Assembly (NCBI GenBank): GCA_002362105.1
Contig: DETD01000016.1
Span: 81,709 to 145,708, forward strand
Length of the DNA: 64,000 bases
From: Bacteroidales bacterium UBA3297
GTDB lineage: Bacteria; Bacteroidota; Bacteroidia; Bacteroidales; Paludibacteraceae
Reading direction: 5' to 3'
The translations under genes were made by a program, and so were the position numbers. Of the stretch, positions 50,609 through 58,603 are shown in pieces (within the stretch, counting starts at the first letter, position 1; each line of letters begins with the position of its first letter). Below the pieces are notes generated by a model. That model did not search any database. It worked only from the letters and a program-made list of their open reading frames with translations, and was not told where the DNA came from.

Positions 50609-52807
50609 TTATATTCTCGACACGCTGGTAACGCCCTTTACCGATTTTATTTTCTGTATGAGCGATTCCAAACTTTCGGCATCGTTCAGTCTGACGCTGA
50701 TGTGGCCTTGGAACAGGCCGTCTACCGAGTCTACCGATATGGAGCGTAACGATACGTCGGGTTCGCGTTGTATAAGTGACGAAATGTTGGTCATGATGCC
50801 GATATCGTCTTTCCCGACTACCCTTATAGTACCGATAAACTGTCCGCCGACTGATTTTCCCGACCAACGGGCCCTAACGACACGATAGCCGAAGCGGCTG
50901 ATGAGTTGTGGTGCGTTCGGGCAGCTGTCTTTGTGGACTTTGATCTTTCCCTGCGACGATACGAACCCGAATATAGGGTCTCCGTAGATGGGGTTACAGC
51001 AGCGGGCCAACTCGTATTGGATGCCTTTAAGGTCTTGGTCTATCACCAGCACGTCGTCTCCGCCAGTCTTGTCGAAATTGTTGTTCGACTTCTGTTCGAA
51101 GTTCGAGGCACTCTGCGTGGTGGTCACTTCGTCGAGGTGCTTCTCTTTGCGGTAAAACTCAAGGTATTCCTCCCTTATTTTCGCCAAGTCGCACTTCTCG
51201 TTGGCCACATCGGTGTAAAACTCCATGATGTTGTTGTAGCCGACACGTTTGATGTATTTGGCCAGAATGGCGTCGTCTAGCTCTATTTTCCAGTTGCGGA
51301 ATCGGCGCTGGAAGGTCTCTTTGCCTATTTCGGTGTTGGCTGACTCTTGTTCGCGCAGTAGCTGCCTGATTTTCGATTTGGCTTTGCTGGTCTGCACTAT
51401 GTTGAGCCATTCTTTGGTAGGCTTTTGTGCCGACGAGGTCACTATCTCTACTTGGTCGCCGTTGTTCAGCATGTGCCTTATTGGCACATTCTTACCATTG
51501 ATGCGGCCGCCTACGCATTGTGCCCCCAGGCGCGAGTGTATTTGGAAGGCGAAGTCGAGAATGGTGGCTCCCTTCGGGAACTTCCTGAGCTCGCCGGTCG
51601 GCGTGAAGACGAAGACTTCTTTGTCGTACAGGCTGAGTTTGAACTCGTCCATAGCGCTGTTTACGTCGTTGTCGTCTTGGTGTTCCAGCAGTTCGCGCAC
51701 GTTGGCCAAGAATTGGTCGAAGTCGTTTTCGCTCTTTACTCCCTTGTATTTGAAGTGGGCGGCCAGACCTTTTTCTGCAATCTCGTCCATTCGCTGCGTC
51801 CTTATCTGCACTTCCACCCAACGCCCTTGTGGCCCCATAACGGTAGTGTGCAGGCTCTCGTAACCGTTCGATTTTGGTATCGACAGCCAGTCCCTCAGTC
51901 GTTTGGGGTTAGGCTGGTACATGTCGGTCACAATGGAGTAGGCCTGCCAGCATAGACTTTTTTCCTGCTCGTATGGCGCATCAATGATGATGCGTATGGC
52001 AAACAGGTCGTAAATATGTTCGAAGGTGGTGTTCTGTTTCTTTATCTTGTTCCAGATGGAGAAGATGCTCTTGGTGCGTCCCTTCATGCTGAACTTGAAA
52101 CCGGCGGCCTCCAGTTTTTTCTGTACGGGCTCTATAAATGCGGCGATGTAGGCGTCGCGGGCACGCTTCGTTTGGTTCAGCTTGCCTGCTATCTCTTTGT
52201 AAATGTCGTAGTGGAGGAATTTCATCGACAAGTCTTCCAACAGCGACTTCACATGGTACAAACCCATTCGGTGGGCCAACGGCGCATACAGGAACGAGGC
52301 CTCTTTGGCTATCTGGTCTTGTTCTTCCGGACGGTAGCTTGCTATGTTCTGCAACAAGTACAGGCGGTCGCAGATGAGGATGACGATAACCCTTACGTCG
52401 TGGGCCAATGCCAGCAGCAACTGGCGGAAGTTGTCGCTCTCGAACGAGGTGTTGTGCTGGTTGCTCAACTCTTCGGTCTTTACCAGTCCGTCGAGCAGTT
52501 TGCTGGTCAGCTCGTCAACCTGCTTGTTCACTTCTTCTAGCGTGGTGAAGCCGGCGCGCACGGCCTCGAACATGATTTTTGCCTCTACTACCTGTTTGCC
52601 CAGGTTGACCTCTTGCTCTAGTATAAGGGCTGTGCTTGCTGCTCGCAACATGCTGTCGAGTGCAGATTCTGGAACTTCTGCATCTTCTGTATGCTGAAAT
52701 ATGGTACGGAGTCTGTCTATCTCTTCTGGGGTGAATTTATCTTCTGCTGTCTCTAGCACTTGCCGGAACTTCTCGGCTATCTCTTTCCTCTTTTCTTCCT
52801 TTTCCAT
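50609..52807 (-). CDS. relA: RelA/SpoT-family (p)ppGpp synthetase, hydrolase domain degenerate
   Basis: A 732-residue RSH protein. The synthetase domain is intact (GRTKSIFSIWNKIKK, YDLFAIRIII, SNGYESLHTTVMGPQGRWVEVQIRT, residues about 243-350), followed by TGS (EVFVFTPTGELRKFPKGAT), a zinc-finger-like region (ARCCNPIYGD) and a C-terminal ACT domain. The N-terminal HD hydrolase region keeps its tail (LALAHDVRVIVILICDRLYLLQNI) but lacks the HD and ED metal-binding motifs expected before it, so it likely makes but does not degrade (p)ppGpp. A separate bifunctional Rel would be expected elsewhere. Its promoter is at 52856-52886. Followed 10 nt later by DUF4846. Confidence 0.92.
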   Translation of the reverse strand: MEKEEKRKEIAEKFRQVLETAEDKFTPEEIDRLRTIFQHTEDAEVPESALDSMLRAASTALILEQEVNLGKQVVEAKIMFEAVRAGFTTLEEVNKQVDELTSKLLDGLVKTEELSNQHNTSFESDNFRQLLLALAHDVRVIVILICDRLYLLQNIASYRPEEQDQIAKEASFLYAPLAHRMGLYHVKSLLEDLSMKFLHYDIYKEIAGKLNQTKRARDAYIAAFIEPVQKKLEAAGFKFSMKGRTKSIFSIWNKIKKQNTTFEHIYDLFAIRIIIDAPYEQEKSLCWQAYSIVTDMYQPNPKRLRDWLSIPKSNGYESLHTTVMGPQGRWVEVQIRTQRMDEIAEKGLAAHFKYKGVKSENDFDQFLANVRELLEHQDDNDVNSAMDEFKLSLYDKEVFVFTPTGELRKFPKGATILDFAFQIHSRLGAQCVGGRINGKNVPIRHMLNNGDQVEIVTSSAQKPTKEWLNIVQTSKAKSKIRQLLREQESANTEIGKETFQRRFRNWKIELDDAILAKYIKRVGYNNIMEFYTDVANEKCDLAKIREEYLEFYRKEKHLDEVTTTQSASNFEQKSNNNFDKTGGDDVLVIDQDLKGIQYELARCCNPIYGDPIFGFVSSQGKIKVHKDSCPNAPQLISRFGYRVVRARWSGKSVGGQFIGTIRVVGKDDIGIMTNISSLIQREPDVSLRSISVDSVDGLFQGHISVRLNDAESLESLIQKIKSVKGVTSVSRI

Positions 52808-52855
52808 GGGGAGTCCTTTCTTTTGGGGATTTTATTTTTGAATTCCTACTTTATG

Positions 52856-52886
52856 TAAAGATACAATTTTACGGGAACTATTCAAA
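52856..52886 (-). promoter_or_regulatory. relA promoter
   Basis: On the minus strand TTTG (52883-52886), 19 nt, TATCTTTA (52856-52863): seven of eight positions of TAnnTTTG-type consensus with correct spacing. The leader is about 45 nt. Confidence 0.6.
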
Positions 52887-53081
52887 ATACCATTTTTATG
52901 GTAAAGACGCTGTTTTTTCAAAAATAACTTAATTTAGTGCCCCAAAACCTGCTTTTTATGCTTGAAATAGTTGGAATGGTAGCCCTTTCTATGGTGGCGT
53001 TTTTTCTTGCTGACATGGGCATGACGCCTGAGGGTGATGCCTCTATGCCCGTAGGGTGTCGCACAGACGGGGGCTGGAAAA
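52887..53081. other. Intergenic region between relA and ruvB
   Basis: No recognised feature. A plus-strand frame starting near 52937 runs through the terminator and into the ruvB 3' end and is not credible. Confidence 0.55.
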
Positions 53082-53128
53082 TAAAGAGGGAACAGCTGCA
53101 ACTGAGTGCGGTGTTCCCTCTTTTTTTT
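53082..53128 (-). terminator. Terminator of the rpoN-ruvB operon
   Basis: On the minus strand GAGGGAACA pairs with TGTTCCCTC, followed by TTTATTTT; it begins 3 nt after the ruvB stop. Confidence 0.8.
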
Positions 53129-53130
53129 GT

Positions 53131-54162
53131 TTACATATCGTCGAACAACGAGCCTTGCATCGGTTTTCTGCGTTTGCCCATATGCTCGTAAGCCAAAGTG
53201 GTTACTTCGCGTCCGCGTGGTGTGCGCTTAATGAATCCTTCTTTTATCAGGTAGGGTTCGTACACGTCTTCCACGGTACCTGGGTCTTCGCCAAGAGCGG
53301 TAGCTATTGTGGTCAAACCCACCGGACCACCATTAAATTTGTCGATGATGGTGTTTAGCAGCTTGTTGTCTATCTCGTCTAAACCGTATTTGTCGATGTT
53401 CAACGCCTTCAGTGCGTATTCGGTAATTATCATGTCGATGGTACCGTTGCCCTTTACTTGGGCAAAGTCGCGTACACGGCGTAGAATAGCGTTGGCTATA
53501 CGTGGCGTGCCTCGGCTGCGGCGGGCTATTTCAAAAGCTGCGTCGTAAACACAAGGGGTGTTCAGCAGTTTTGCCGAACGCTGGACGATTTTGGCTAGCA
53601 CGTCTGCGTCGTAATACTCTAGGTGGCACTTTATTCCGAATCGTGCGCGGAGCGGAGCAGTTAGCAAACCGCTACGGGTGGTGGCGCCTACCAGAGTGAA
53701 CGGATTCAGGTCTATCTGGATGCTTCTCGCATTCGGACCTTTGTCTATCATTATGTCGATGCGGTAGTCTTCCATGGCCGAGTAGAGGTATTCCTCTACA
53801 ACGGGGCTCAGACGGTGTATCTCGTCAATGAAGAGCACATCGTTTTCTTCCAAATTGGTAAGGATGCCGGCCAAGTCGCCCGGTTTGTCCAATACAGGAC
53901 CCGAAGTTAACTTGAATCCTACACCCAGTTCGTTTGCTATAATGTTTGAGAGGGTGGTCTTACCCAAACCCGGCGGACCATAGAATAAGATGTGGTCAAG
54001 TGGCTCGCCGCGCATTTTGGCGGCTTGCACGAATATCCGCAAGTTCTCTATTATTTTGGCTTGGCCCGAGAAGTCGTCGAAGGTTAACGGACGAAGGGCG
54101 TTCTCAAAGTCCTTCTCGCGTTCGCTGGCGCTGTCTCTTATGTCGAAGTCGTTTTCGTCCAT
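53131..54162 (-). CDS. ruvB: Holliday junction helicase RuvB
   Basis: A 343-residue RuvB, the AAA+ motor that with RuvA migrates Holliday junctions. Motifs: LRPLTFDDFSGQ at the N-terminus, Walker A FYGPPGLGKTTLSN, Walker B VLFIDEIHRL, sensor GATTRSGLL and RSRGTPRIANAILRRVRDFA with the arginine finger and sensor 2. The C-terminal winged helix ends in TPRGREVTTLAYEHMG. It is the last gene of a minus-strand operon, 10 nt after the acyltransferase. Confidence 0.97.
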   Translation of the reverse strand: MDENDFDIRDSASEREKDFENALRPLTFDDFSGQAKIIENLRIFVQAAKMRGEPLDHILFYGPPGLGKTTLSNIIANELGVGFKLTSGPVLDKPGDLAGILTNLEENDVLFIDEIHRLSPVVEEYLYSAMEDYRIDIMIDKGPNARSIQIDLNPFTLVGATTRSGLLTAPLRARFGIKCHLEYYDADVLAKIVQRSAKLLNTPCVYDAAFEIARRSRGTPRIANAILRRVRDFAQVKGNGTIDMIITEYALKALNIDKYGLDEIDNKLLNTIIDKFNGGPVGLTTIATALGEDPGTVEDVYEPYLIKEGFIKRTPRGREVTTLAYEHMGKRRKPMQGSLFDDM

Positions 54163-54172
54163 GTGCGGGTGT

Positions 54173-55588
54173 TTAGTTCTCCTGCTCGTTATCGCTTTCT
54201 ATTTTTACCTCTACTGCCGACTCAATGCCGTTTTCGTGGTCTTTCTTCAGACGGGTGAACAAGTCGCTGATCTTGTCTGCAATCTGGTCGGTAAGGTTGT
54301 CCTTGGTGAACAGGTTCTTAACTCGTTTGTAGAGCGTCTTGATGTTCCACCAGTAGTGGTAGGCGAAATAGTACGACAATGGCAGCGAAACACAGAAGCA
54401 TGCGGTTTCGAGGCCTCCGAAGTGCTTGTAGATGAGTGTGCCGCCAATTACCATTAGCAGGAAGTGGTAGATAGGGAAGAACAGCATGTGTGCGCCCAAA
54501 GCTACCGATGAGTAGAAGCCGGTGCCTTTAGCCCATTTGTTGCACGCCCATTTTACGAATGCGAATATTGGTGAGTTGATGAGGGCACTGTACAGCGCGG
54601 GCAACGACCAGCATATTGCATAGATGATAAGGCCGAGGAGGTGACCGTCGAACGACTTTGGCATTTCTTTAATGCTGGCCCATTCCTCTATTTCGCTGTA
54701 TTTCTTTCTCCATTGTTCTACCAGGGTGTCCAACTCTTTCAACTCGTTGTCGTATCTGCCCGATGCGGCCAGCTCGTCGAGGTTGCCCACTATGCGTTGG
54801 CGGGCAGCCATACGGTTGGTCTCGTTGTCGTCCCATCCCATCTGGTCGAGCATGTCGTAGTTGTAGATGTAGCTCGATGCGTAGAAGGTGTCGTAGTGCT
54901 CGTCGGTGCGTATGTCGAGCATAAGCGGACTCATGCGTCTGTAGAGCTCTGCCCTTACCTCGTTGTAGGCTACTGGGGCGTTCTCTTGGTACTTGGCATA
55001 GTACTCGCGCATGTTGATGGGTTTGCCGAAGTTTACGATCAGGTGTCCGCCACTATGGTCGTAGCTGGCATAGTCTATACCGGTAGGAACGATGTAGACG
55101 TTGTCGTTTATGCCTTGCTCGTGATAGTGGTCTTGGACGGTGAAGCCGATGCGGAACATACCTTTAACTAGCGGACGCAGTTTGCGGCGCTCTTTCTGTC
55201 CGCCTTCCGGCATCAGACAGAAGAACTCCTTGTGCTCGAGGCACTGGGCTGCCTGCTCGAACGAGTCGGCGTTCTTTTTCAGGTTGCTTATGCCGTTACG
55301 CATACGGTAGGCTGGCATTATTTTCAGCCAGCGCAGTATCTTGTCGAAAATCTTTTTCTTGAAAAGGTCGGCACGGGCCAGAAAGATGACTGGTTGTGGC
55401 GATGCTGTCAGCAAAGCCATGGCATCGGTAAATGCGTTCTGGTGGTTTGGTGCATAAATAACAGATTCTCCTTCAGGTATTTTTTCTTCTCCATTGATTT
55501 CTACTGATGAGAACCAGTGGTTATAAAGAAAACCCGCATGTAATTTAAGTATCTTATAGCCGAGAGGTATTTTATATATTTTCCCCAT
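54173..55588 (-). CDS. PlsC-type acyltransferase with membrane tail
   Basis: A 471-residue glycerophosphate-type acyltransferase. The motif APNHQNAFTDAM is the block I H-x(5)-D variant seen in Bacteroidetes members, and MPEGGQKERRKLRPL is block III (EGxR-like). The C-terminal third holds hydrophobic segments (LGLIIYAICWSLPALYSAL, FFPIYHFLLMVIGGTLIY) that anchor it in the inner membrane, followed by a charged tail. It probably acylates lysophospholipid or a related lipid; exact acceptor unknown. Operon with mtgA upstream and ruvB downstream. Confidence 0.85.
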   Translation of the reverse strand: MGKIYKIPLGYKILKLHAGFLYNHWFSSVEINGEEKIPEGESVIYAPNHQNAFTDAMALLTASPQPVIFLARADLFKKKIFDKILRWLKIMPAYRMRNGISNLKKNADSFEQAAQCLEHKEFFCLMPEGGQKERRKLRPLVKGMFRIGFTVQDHYHEQGINDNVYIVPTGIDYASYDHSGGHLIVNFGKPINMREYYAKYQENAPVAYNEVRAELYRRMSPLMLDIRTDEHYDTFYASSYIYNYDMLDQMGWDDNETNRMAARQRIVGNLDELAASGRYDNELKELDTLVEQWRKKYSEIEEWASIKEMPKSFDGHLLGLIIYAICWSLPALYSALINSPIFAFVKWACNKWAKGTGFYSSVALGAHMLFFPIYHFLLMVIGGTLIYKHFGGLETACFCVSLPLSYYFAYHYWWNIKTLYKRVKNLFTKDNLTDQIADKISDLFTRLKKDHENGIESAVEVKIESDNEQEN

Positions 55589-55653
55589 TTTGTTTTGTTA
55601 TATTTTTATACAAAAATAGCAGTTTTTGTCTTCCTTTGCAATTCCAATTTGTT

Positions 55654-56370
55654 CTATTTGTCGAATTTGGGCGCTTCCACGTATTTCATGTTGCGGATTA
55701 TGCCGTTGCGGTAGCGCGTCATTTTTCTGTCGGGGTGGGCAATGTTGCTTTTTAGCGGCGAGCGTAGCGATGCGGCTATGGTCGCGGCTTCTTGCTTGGT
55801 CAGGTTCATGGCCGATTTTTTCAAGTACTTGCGCGATGCGGCTTCTACTCCGTACACCCCGTCCCCCGTTTCTACTATATTGAGGTAGACTTCCAATATG
55901 CGCTTTTTCGGCCATGCGAACTCTATCAAGACGGTGAAGTACGATTCCAGACCCTTCCTCAACCAGGTCCGTTTGGGCCAGAGAAATACGTTTTTTGCGG
56001 TTTGCTGCGATATGGTGCTGCCGCCTTTCTTCCGACCGCCGTTGGCGTTGTTCTCGTAGGCGTCTTCTATCGCTTCCCAGTCGAAGCCGTTATGGCTCAT
56101 AAATTTCGAGTCTTCTGCCGCTAGTGCGGCGTGGTACATGTTGGGCGATATTTTCTCTATCGACTTCCATTTTTTCTCGCAGCAGACTGGCTTGCCTTCC
56201 TTCCACTGCTCATAGCTGCGTATGCACATGAGCGGCGTCAGGTAGACGGGCACGTACCGGTAGACGAGGACGCTTAGTACCGAGGTGGTGAAAAACAGGA
56301 TGAGGGCGACCTTGACTATCTTATAGACTAGCGCCTTTATCTTTCCTGATAATAAAAAGGAGATGTCCAT
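55654..56370 (-). CDS. mtgA: Monofunctional peptidoglycan glycosyltransferase
   Basis: A 238-residue GT51 enzyme that polymerises lipid II into glycan strands. One N-terminal membrane helix (VALILFFTTSVLSVLVYRY). GT51 motifs: AAEDSKFMSHNGFDWEAI (catalytic Glu), KKGGSTISQQTAKNVFLW and KRILEVYLNIVETGDGVYG. There is no transpeptidase domain, as expected for MtgA. It lies 21 nt after the PAP2-like gene and 65 nt before plsC. Confidence 0.95.
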   Translation of the reverse strand: MDISFLLSGKIKALVYKIVKVALILFFTTSVLSVLVYRYVPVYLTPLMCIRSYEQWKEGKPVCCEKKWKSIEKISPNMYHAALAAEDSKFMSHNGFDWEAIEDAYENNANGGRKKGGSTISQQTAKNVFLWPKRTWLRKGLESYFTVLIEFAWPKKRILEVYLNIVETGDGVYGVEAASRKYLKKSAMNLTKQEAATIAASLRSPLKSNIAHPDRKMTRYRNGIIRNMKYVEAPKFDK

Positions 56371-56391
56371 ATCATTCTTAAATTCTCTATT

Positions 56392-57036
56392 CTATTGTAG
56401 GGCGCACATAAACAGCATACAGAATCCGACCAGGAAGCCGAGTAGGAATCCGGCATAGATCTGTACCAAGTTGTGCTGTCCCGATGCGATGCGTGCCGAT
56501 ACGACCACGCCGGTTATAAGCACTACCATCGATAGGGTCAGACTGTTGCCGCTGGTGAAAAAGCCGAACGGCCATACAACGTGCAGGTGCAGCACGCAGC
56601 CCAGCCAGCAGCCTATGGCGGTGGTGTGGATGCTGATTTTCCACCAGAAATTGATTAGCGAACAGATGATGAGGCTGATGGCGCCGGAATACAGGGTGGC
56701 GTATACAACCGGATACATGCTGTTGTAGGCTAGCACGATGGAACATGCGGTCAGGCTGGTCGCACAGATCAGGTAGGGTATCACACGGTCTTCCTGTCTG
56801 GGGATGTCTACGCTCGAAATAGCCCCTTTGGCGTGTAGCCAGTGTAGCGAGAGCAGCGGAATGAGCAACGAGAACAAAATGGTGTAGGTCAAACCTATCA
56901 GCGTGTGGTAGAGGTTGATGAAACCCAACACGTAGAACAACAAAATGTTGTAGATGGGTATCAGCAAGGGGTGGAACAGCCGCAAGACTGTTCGCGCTAA
57001 ATCTGTTTTCTTGGCTCTCAAATAGGTTACCATCAT
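56392..57036 (-). CDS. PAP2-like membrane phosphatase
   Basis: A 214-residue polytopic membrane protein with about six helices. KISIHTTAIG and SGQHNLVQIYAGFLLGF match the second and third PAP2 motifs, with their His residues as catalytic candidates; the first motif is weak. It may dephosphorylate a lipid such as undecaprenyl pyrophosphate, which would fit its place just before mtgA in the operon, but this is inference. It starts 6 nt after the rpoN stop. Confidence 0.75.
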   Translation of the reverse strand: MMVTYLRAKKTDLARTVLRLFHPLLIPIYNILLFYVLGFINLYHTLIGLTYTILFSLLIPLLSLHWLHAKGAISSVDIPRQEDRVIPYLICATSLTACSIVLAYNSMYPVVYATLYSGAISLIICSLINFWWKISIHTTAIGCWLGCVLHLHVVWPFGFFTSGNSLTLSMVVLITGVVVSARIASGQHNLVQIYAGFLLGFLVGFCMLFMCALQ

Positions 57037-57042
57037 GTTCTT

Positions 57043-58506
57043 CTAGATCTCCTTACGGAGCGATGCTACTGGTATGTTCAGTTGTTTGCGGTATTTTGCT
57101 ACGGTTCGGCGGGCAATAACGTAGCCGTGCTCTTTCAGTATCTCTGAAATGCGGTCGTCGGTCAGCGGGTTGCGCTTGTCTTCGTTTTGCACGCATTCTT
57201 CCAATATCTTCTTTATCTCTTTGTTCGATACCTCTTCGCCGTCTTCGGTGGTCATCGACTCGGAAAAGAACGATTTCAACGGGAAAACTCCGAAGTCGGT
57301 CATCACATATTTGCTGTTGCTCACCCTCGATATGGTCGAGATGTCGAAGCCCGTTGCGTTGGCGATGTCTTTCAGAACCATCGGACGGAGTTTTGCCTCG
57401 TCGCCGGTCATAAAGAACTCTCGCTGTTTGGTGATGATGGCCTGCATGGTTTTACGCAGGGTTTCCTGACGCTGTTTCACGCTGCTGATGAACCATTTGG
57501 CCGAATCTACTTTCTGCTTGATAAACAGGGCCGCGTTCTTGTGGTCTTCGGTCATGTTTTTACCCTTGCTCAGGCTTTCTAGCTGGTTGGCATAGTCTTC
57601 GCTTATCCTTAGTTCGGGTATGTTGCGGTCGTTGAGCGACAAAATGAGTTCGCCGTCTTCACATTCTACGGTGAAATCGGGAATTATCTGCACACTTGTG
57701 CTGCCCATCGAGCTGTCGAAACTGCTTCCTGGCTTCGGGTTCAGTTTCACGATTTCCGATACAACCCCGCGGAGGTCGTCCTCGCTCAGGTTGTATTTTT
57801 TCATGATTTTATCGTAGTGCTTTTTGCTGAAGTCGTCAAAATTGTTTTCCAGTATCTTCCGGGCGTTGGCTACCTCAGCACTCTGCTTTTTGCGTTCTAA
57901 CTGTAACAGCAGGCATTGCTGGAGGTCGAACGCGCCTATGCCGGCGGGCTCTAGCGACTGGACTGTCTTCACGGCCTCGTGCATCTTCTCGTCGGGCACC
58001 TGCTTGCCGGTCTGGAACATATAGTCGTCTACCATCGACTCGGCTTCTCGGCGAAGGTAACCGTCATGGTCTATGTTGCCGATGACGTATTCGGCCAACT
58101 CTTCAACGTCGTCGTCGATGTTCTTGAGGCGGAGTTGGTCGTGCAACAGGTCGTGCAGCGACACCGATTCGGCCAGTGGCGACTCTTTTCGCTCTTCGTC
58201 GCTGTAATTGTCGGCATTCAGTTTGTAACTCGGAGTGTCGTCGTCGGTCTTGTAGTCCGACATCCGGAAGTCGGCATCGTCGTAGGCCGAGTCGGTCTCG
58301 TCGTGGTCTTCGTTCTCGCTCGGTAACTCTTCTCTACGGCTGGTCTCGCCCTCAACTTCTTCCAATACGGGATTCTCATCCAACTCTTGTTGGATGCGTT
58401 CTTCTATTTCCAGAGTCGTCGACTCTAGCATTCTAATCATCTGAATCTGCAACGGCGACAATTTCTGTTGCAGGCTCTGTGCTAATCCTAGTCCCTGTTT
58501 TGGCAT
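57043..58506 (-). CDS. rpoN: RNA polymerase sigma-54 factor
   Basis: A 487-residue RpoN. The Gln-rich activator-responsive N-terminus (LAQSLQQKLSPLQIQMIRML), an acidic region (about 60-110), the core-binding domain, a DNA-binding helix-turn-helix and the RpoN box (ARRTVAKYR) near the C-terminus are all visible. An ATG 30 nt upstream is in frame, but MPKQGLG at 58506 is the usual family start and follows the -7 box at 58526-58533. It heads the operon PAP2-mtgA-plsC-ruvB. Confidence 0.96.
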   Translation of the reverse strand: MPKQGLGLAQSLQQKLSPLQIQMIRMLESTTLEIEERIQQELDENPVLEEVEGETSRREELPSENEDHDETDSAYDDADFRMSDYKTDDDTPSYKLNADNYSDEERKESPLAESVSLHDLLHDQLRLKNIDDDVEELAEYVIGNIDHDGYLRREAESMVDDYMFQTGKQVPDEKMHEAVKTVQSLEPAGIGAFDLQQCLLLQLERKKQSAEVANARKILENNFDDFSKKHYDKIMKKYNLSEDDLRGVVSEIVKLNPKPGSSFDSSMGSTSVQIIPDFTVECEDGELILSLNDRNIPELRISEDYANQLESLSKGKNMTEDHKNAALFIKQKVDSAKWFISSVKQRQETLRKTMQAIITKQREFFMTGDEAKLRPMVLKDIANATGFDISTISRVSNSKYVMTDFGVFPLKSFFSESMTTEDGEEVSNKEIKKILEECVQNEDKRNPLTDDRISEILKEHGYVIARRTVAKYRKQLNIPVASLRKEI

Positions 58507-58525
58507 AGTTGTTATGTTTTGACTA

Positions 58526-58533
58526 CAAAAATA
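58526..58533 (-). promoter_or_regulatory. rpoN -7 promoter box
   Basis: TATTTTTG on the minus strand, 19 nt before the ATG at 58506. No TTTG at the expected spacing. Confidence 0.5.
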
Positions 58534-58554
58534 CAAAAATTAAGGATATTCATT

Positions 58555-58585
58555 TTTGATTTACTGCACGATTTCATTATCTTCG
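58555..58585 (+). promoter_or_regulatory. Promoter of the AddA-like gene
   Basis: TTTG (58555-58558), 19 nt, TATCTTCG (58578-58585): correct spacing and six of eight -7 positions (five of the six fixed ones). Divergent from rpoN. Confidence 0.5.
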
Positions 58586-58603
58586 TAACAGAAAAACAGT
58601 GGT

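Noticed and set aside
52937..53191. An 84-codon plus-strand frame between relA and ruvB
   Set aside because: It runs through the terminator at 53082-53128 and into the ruvB coding region and has no ribosome site or promoter.
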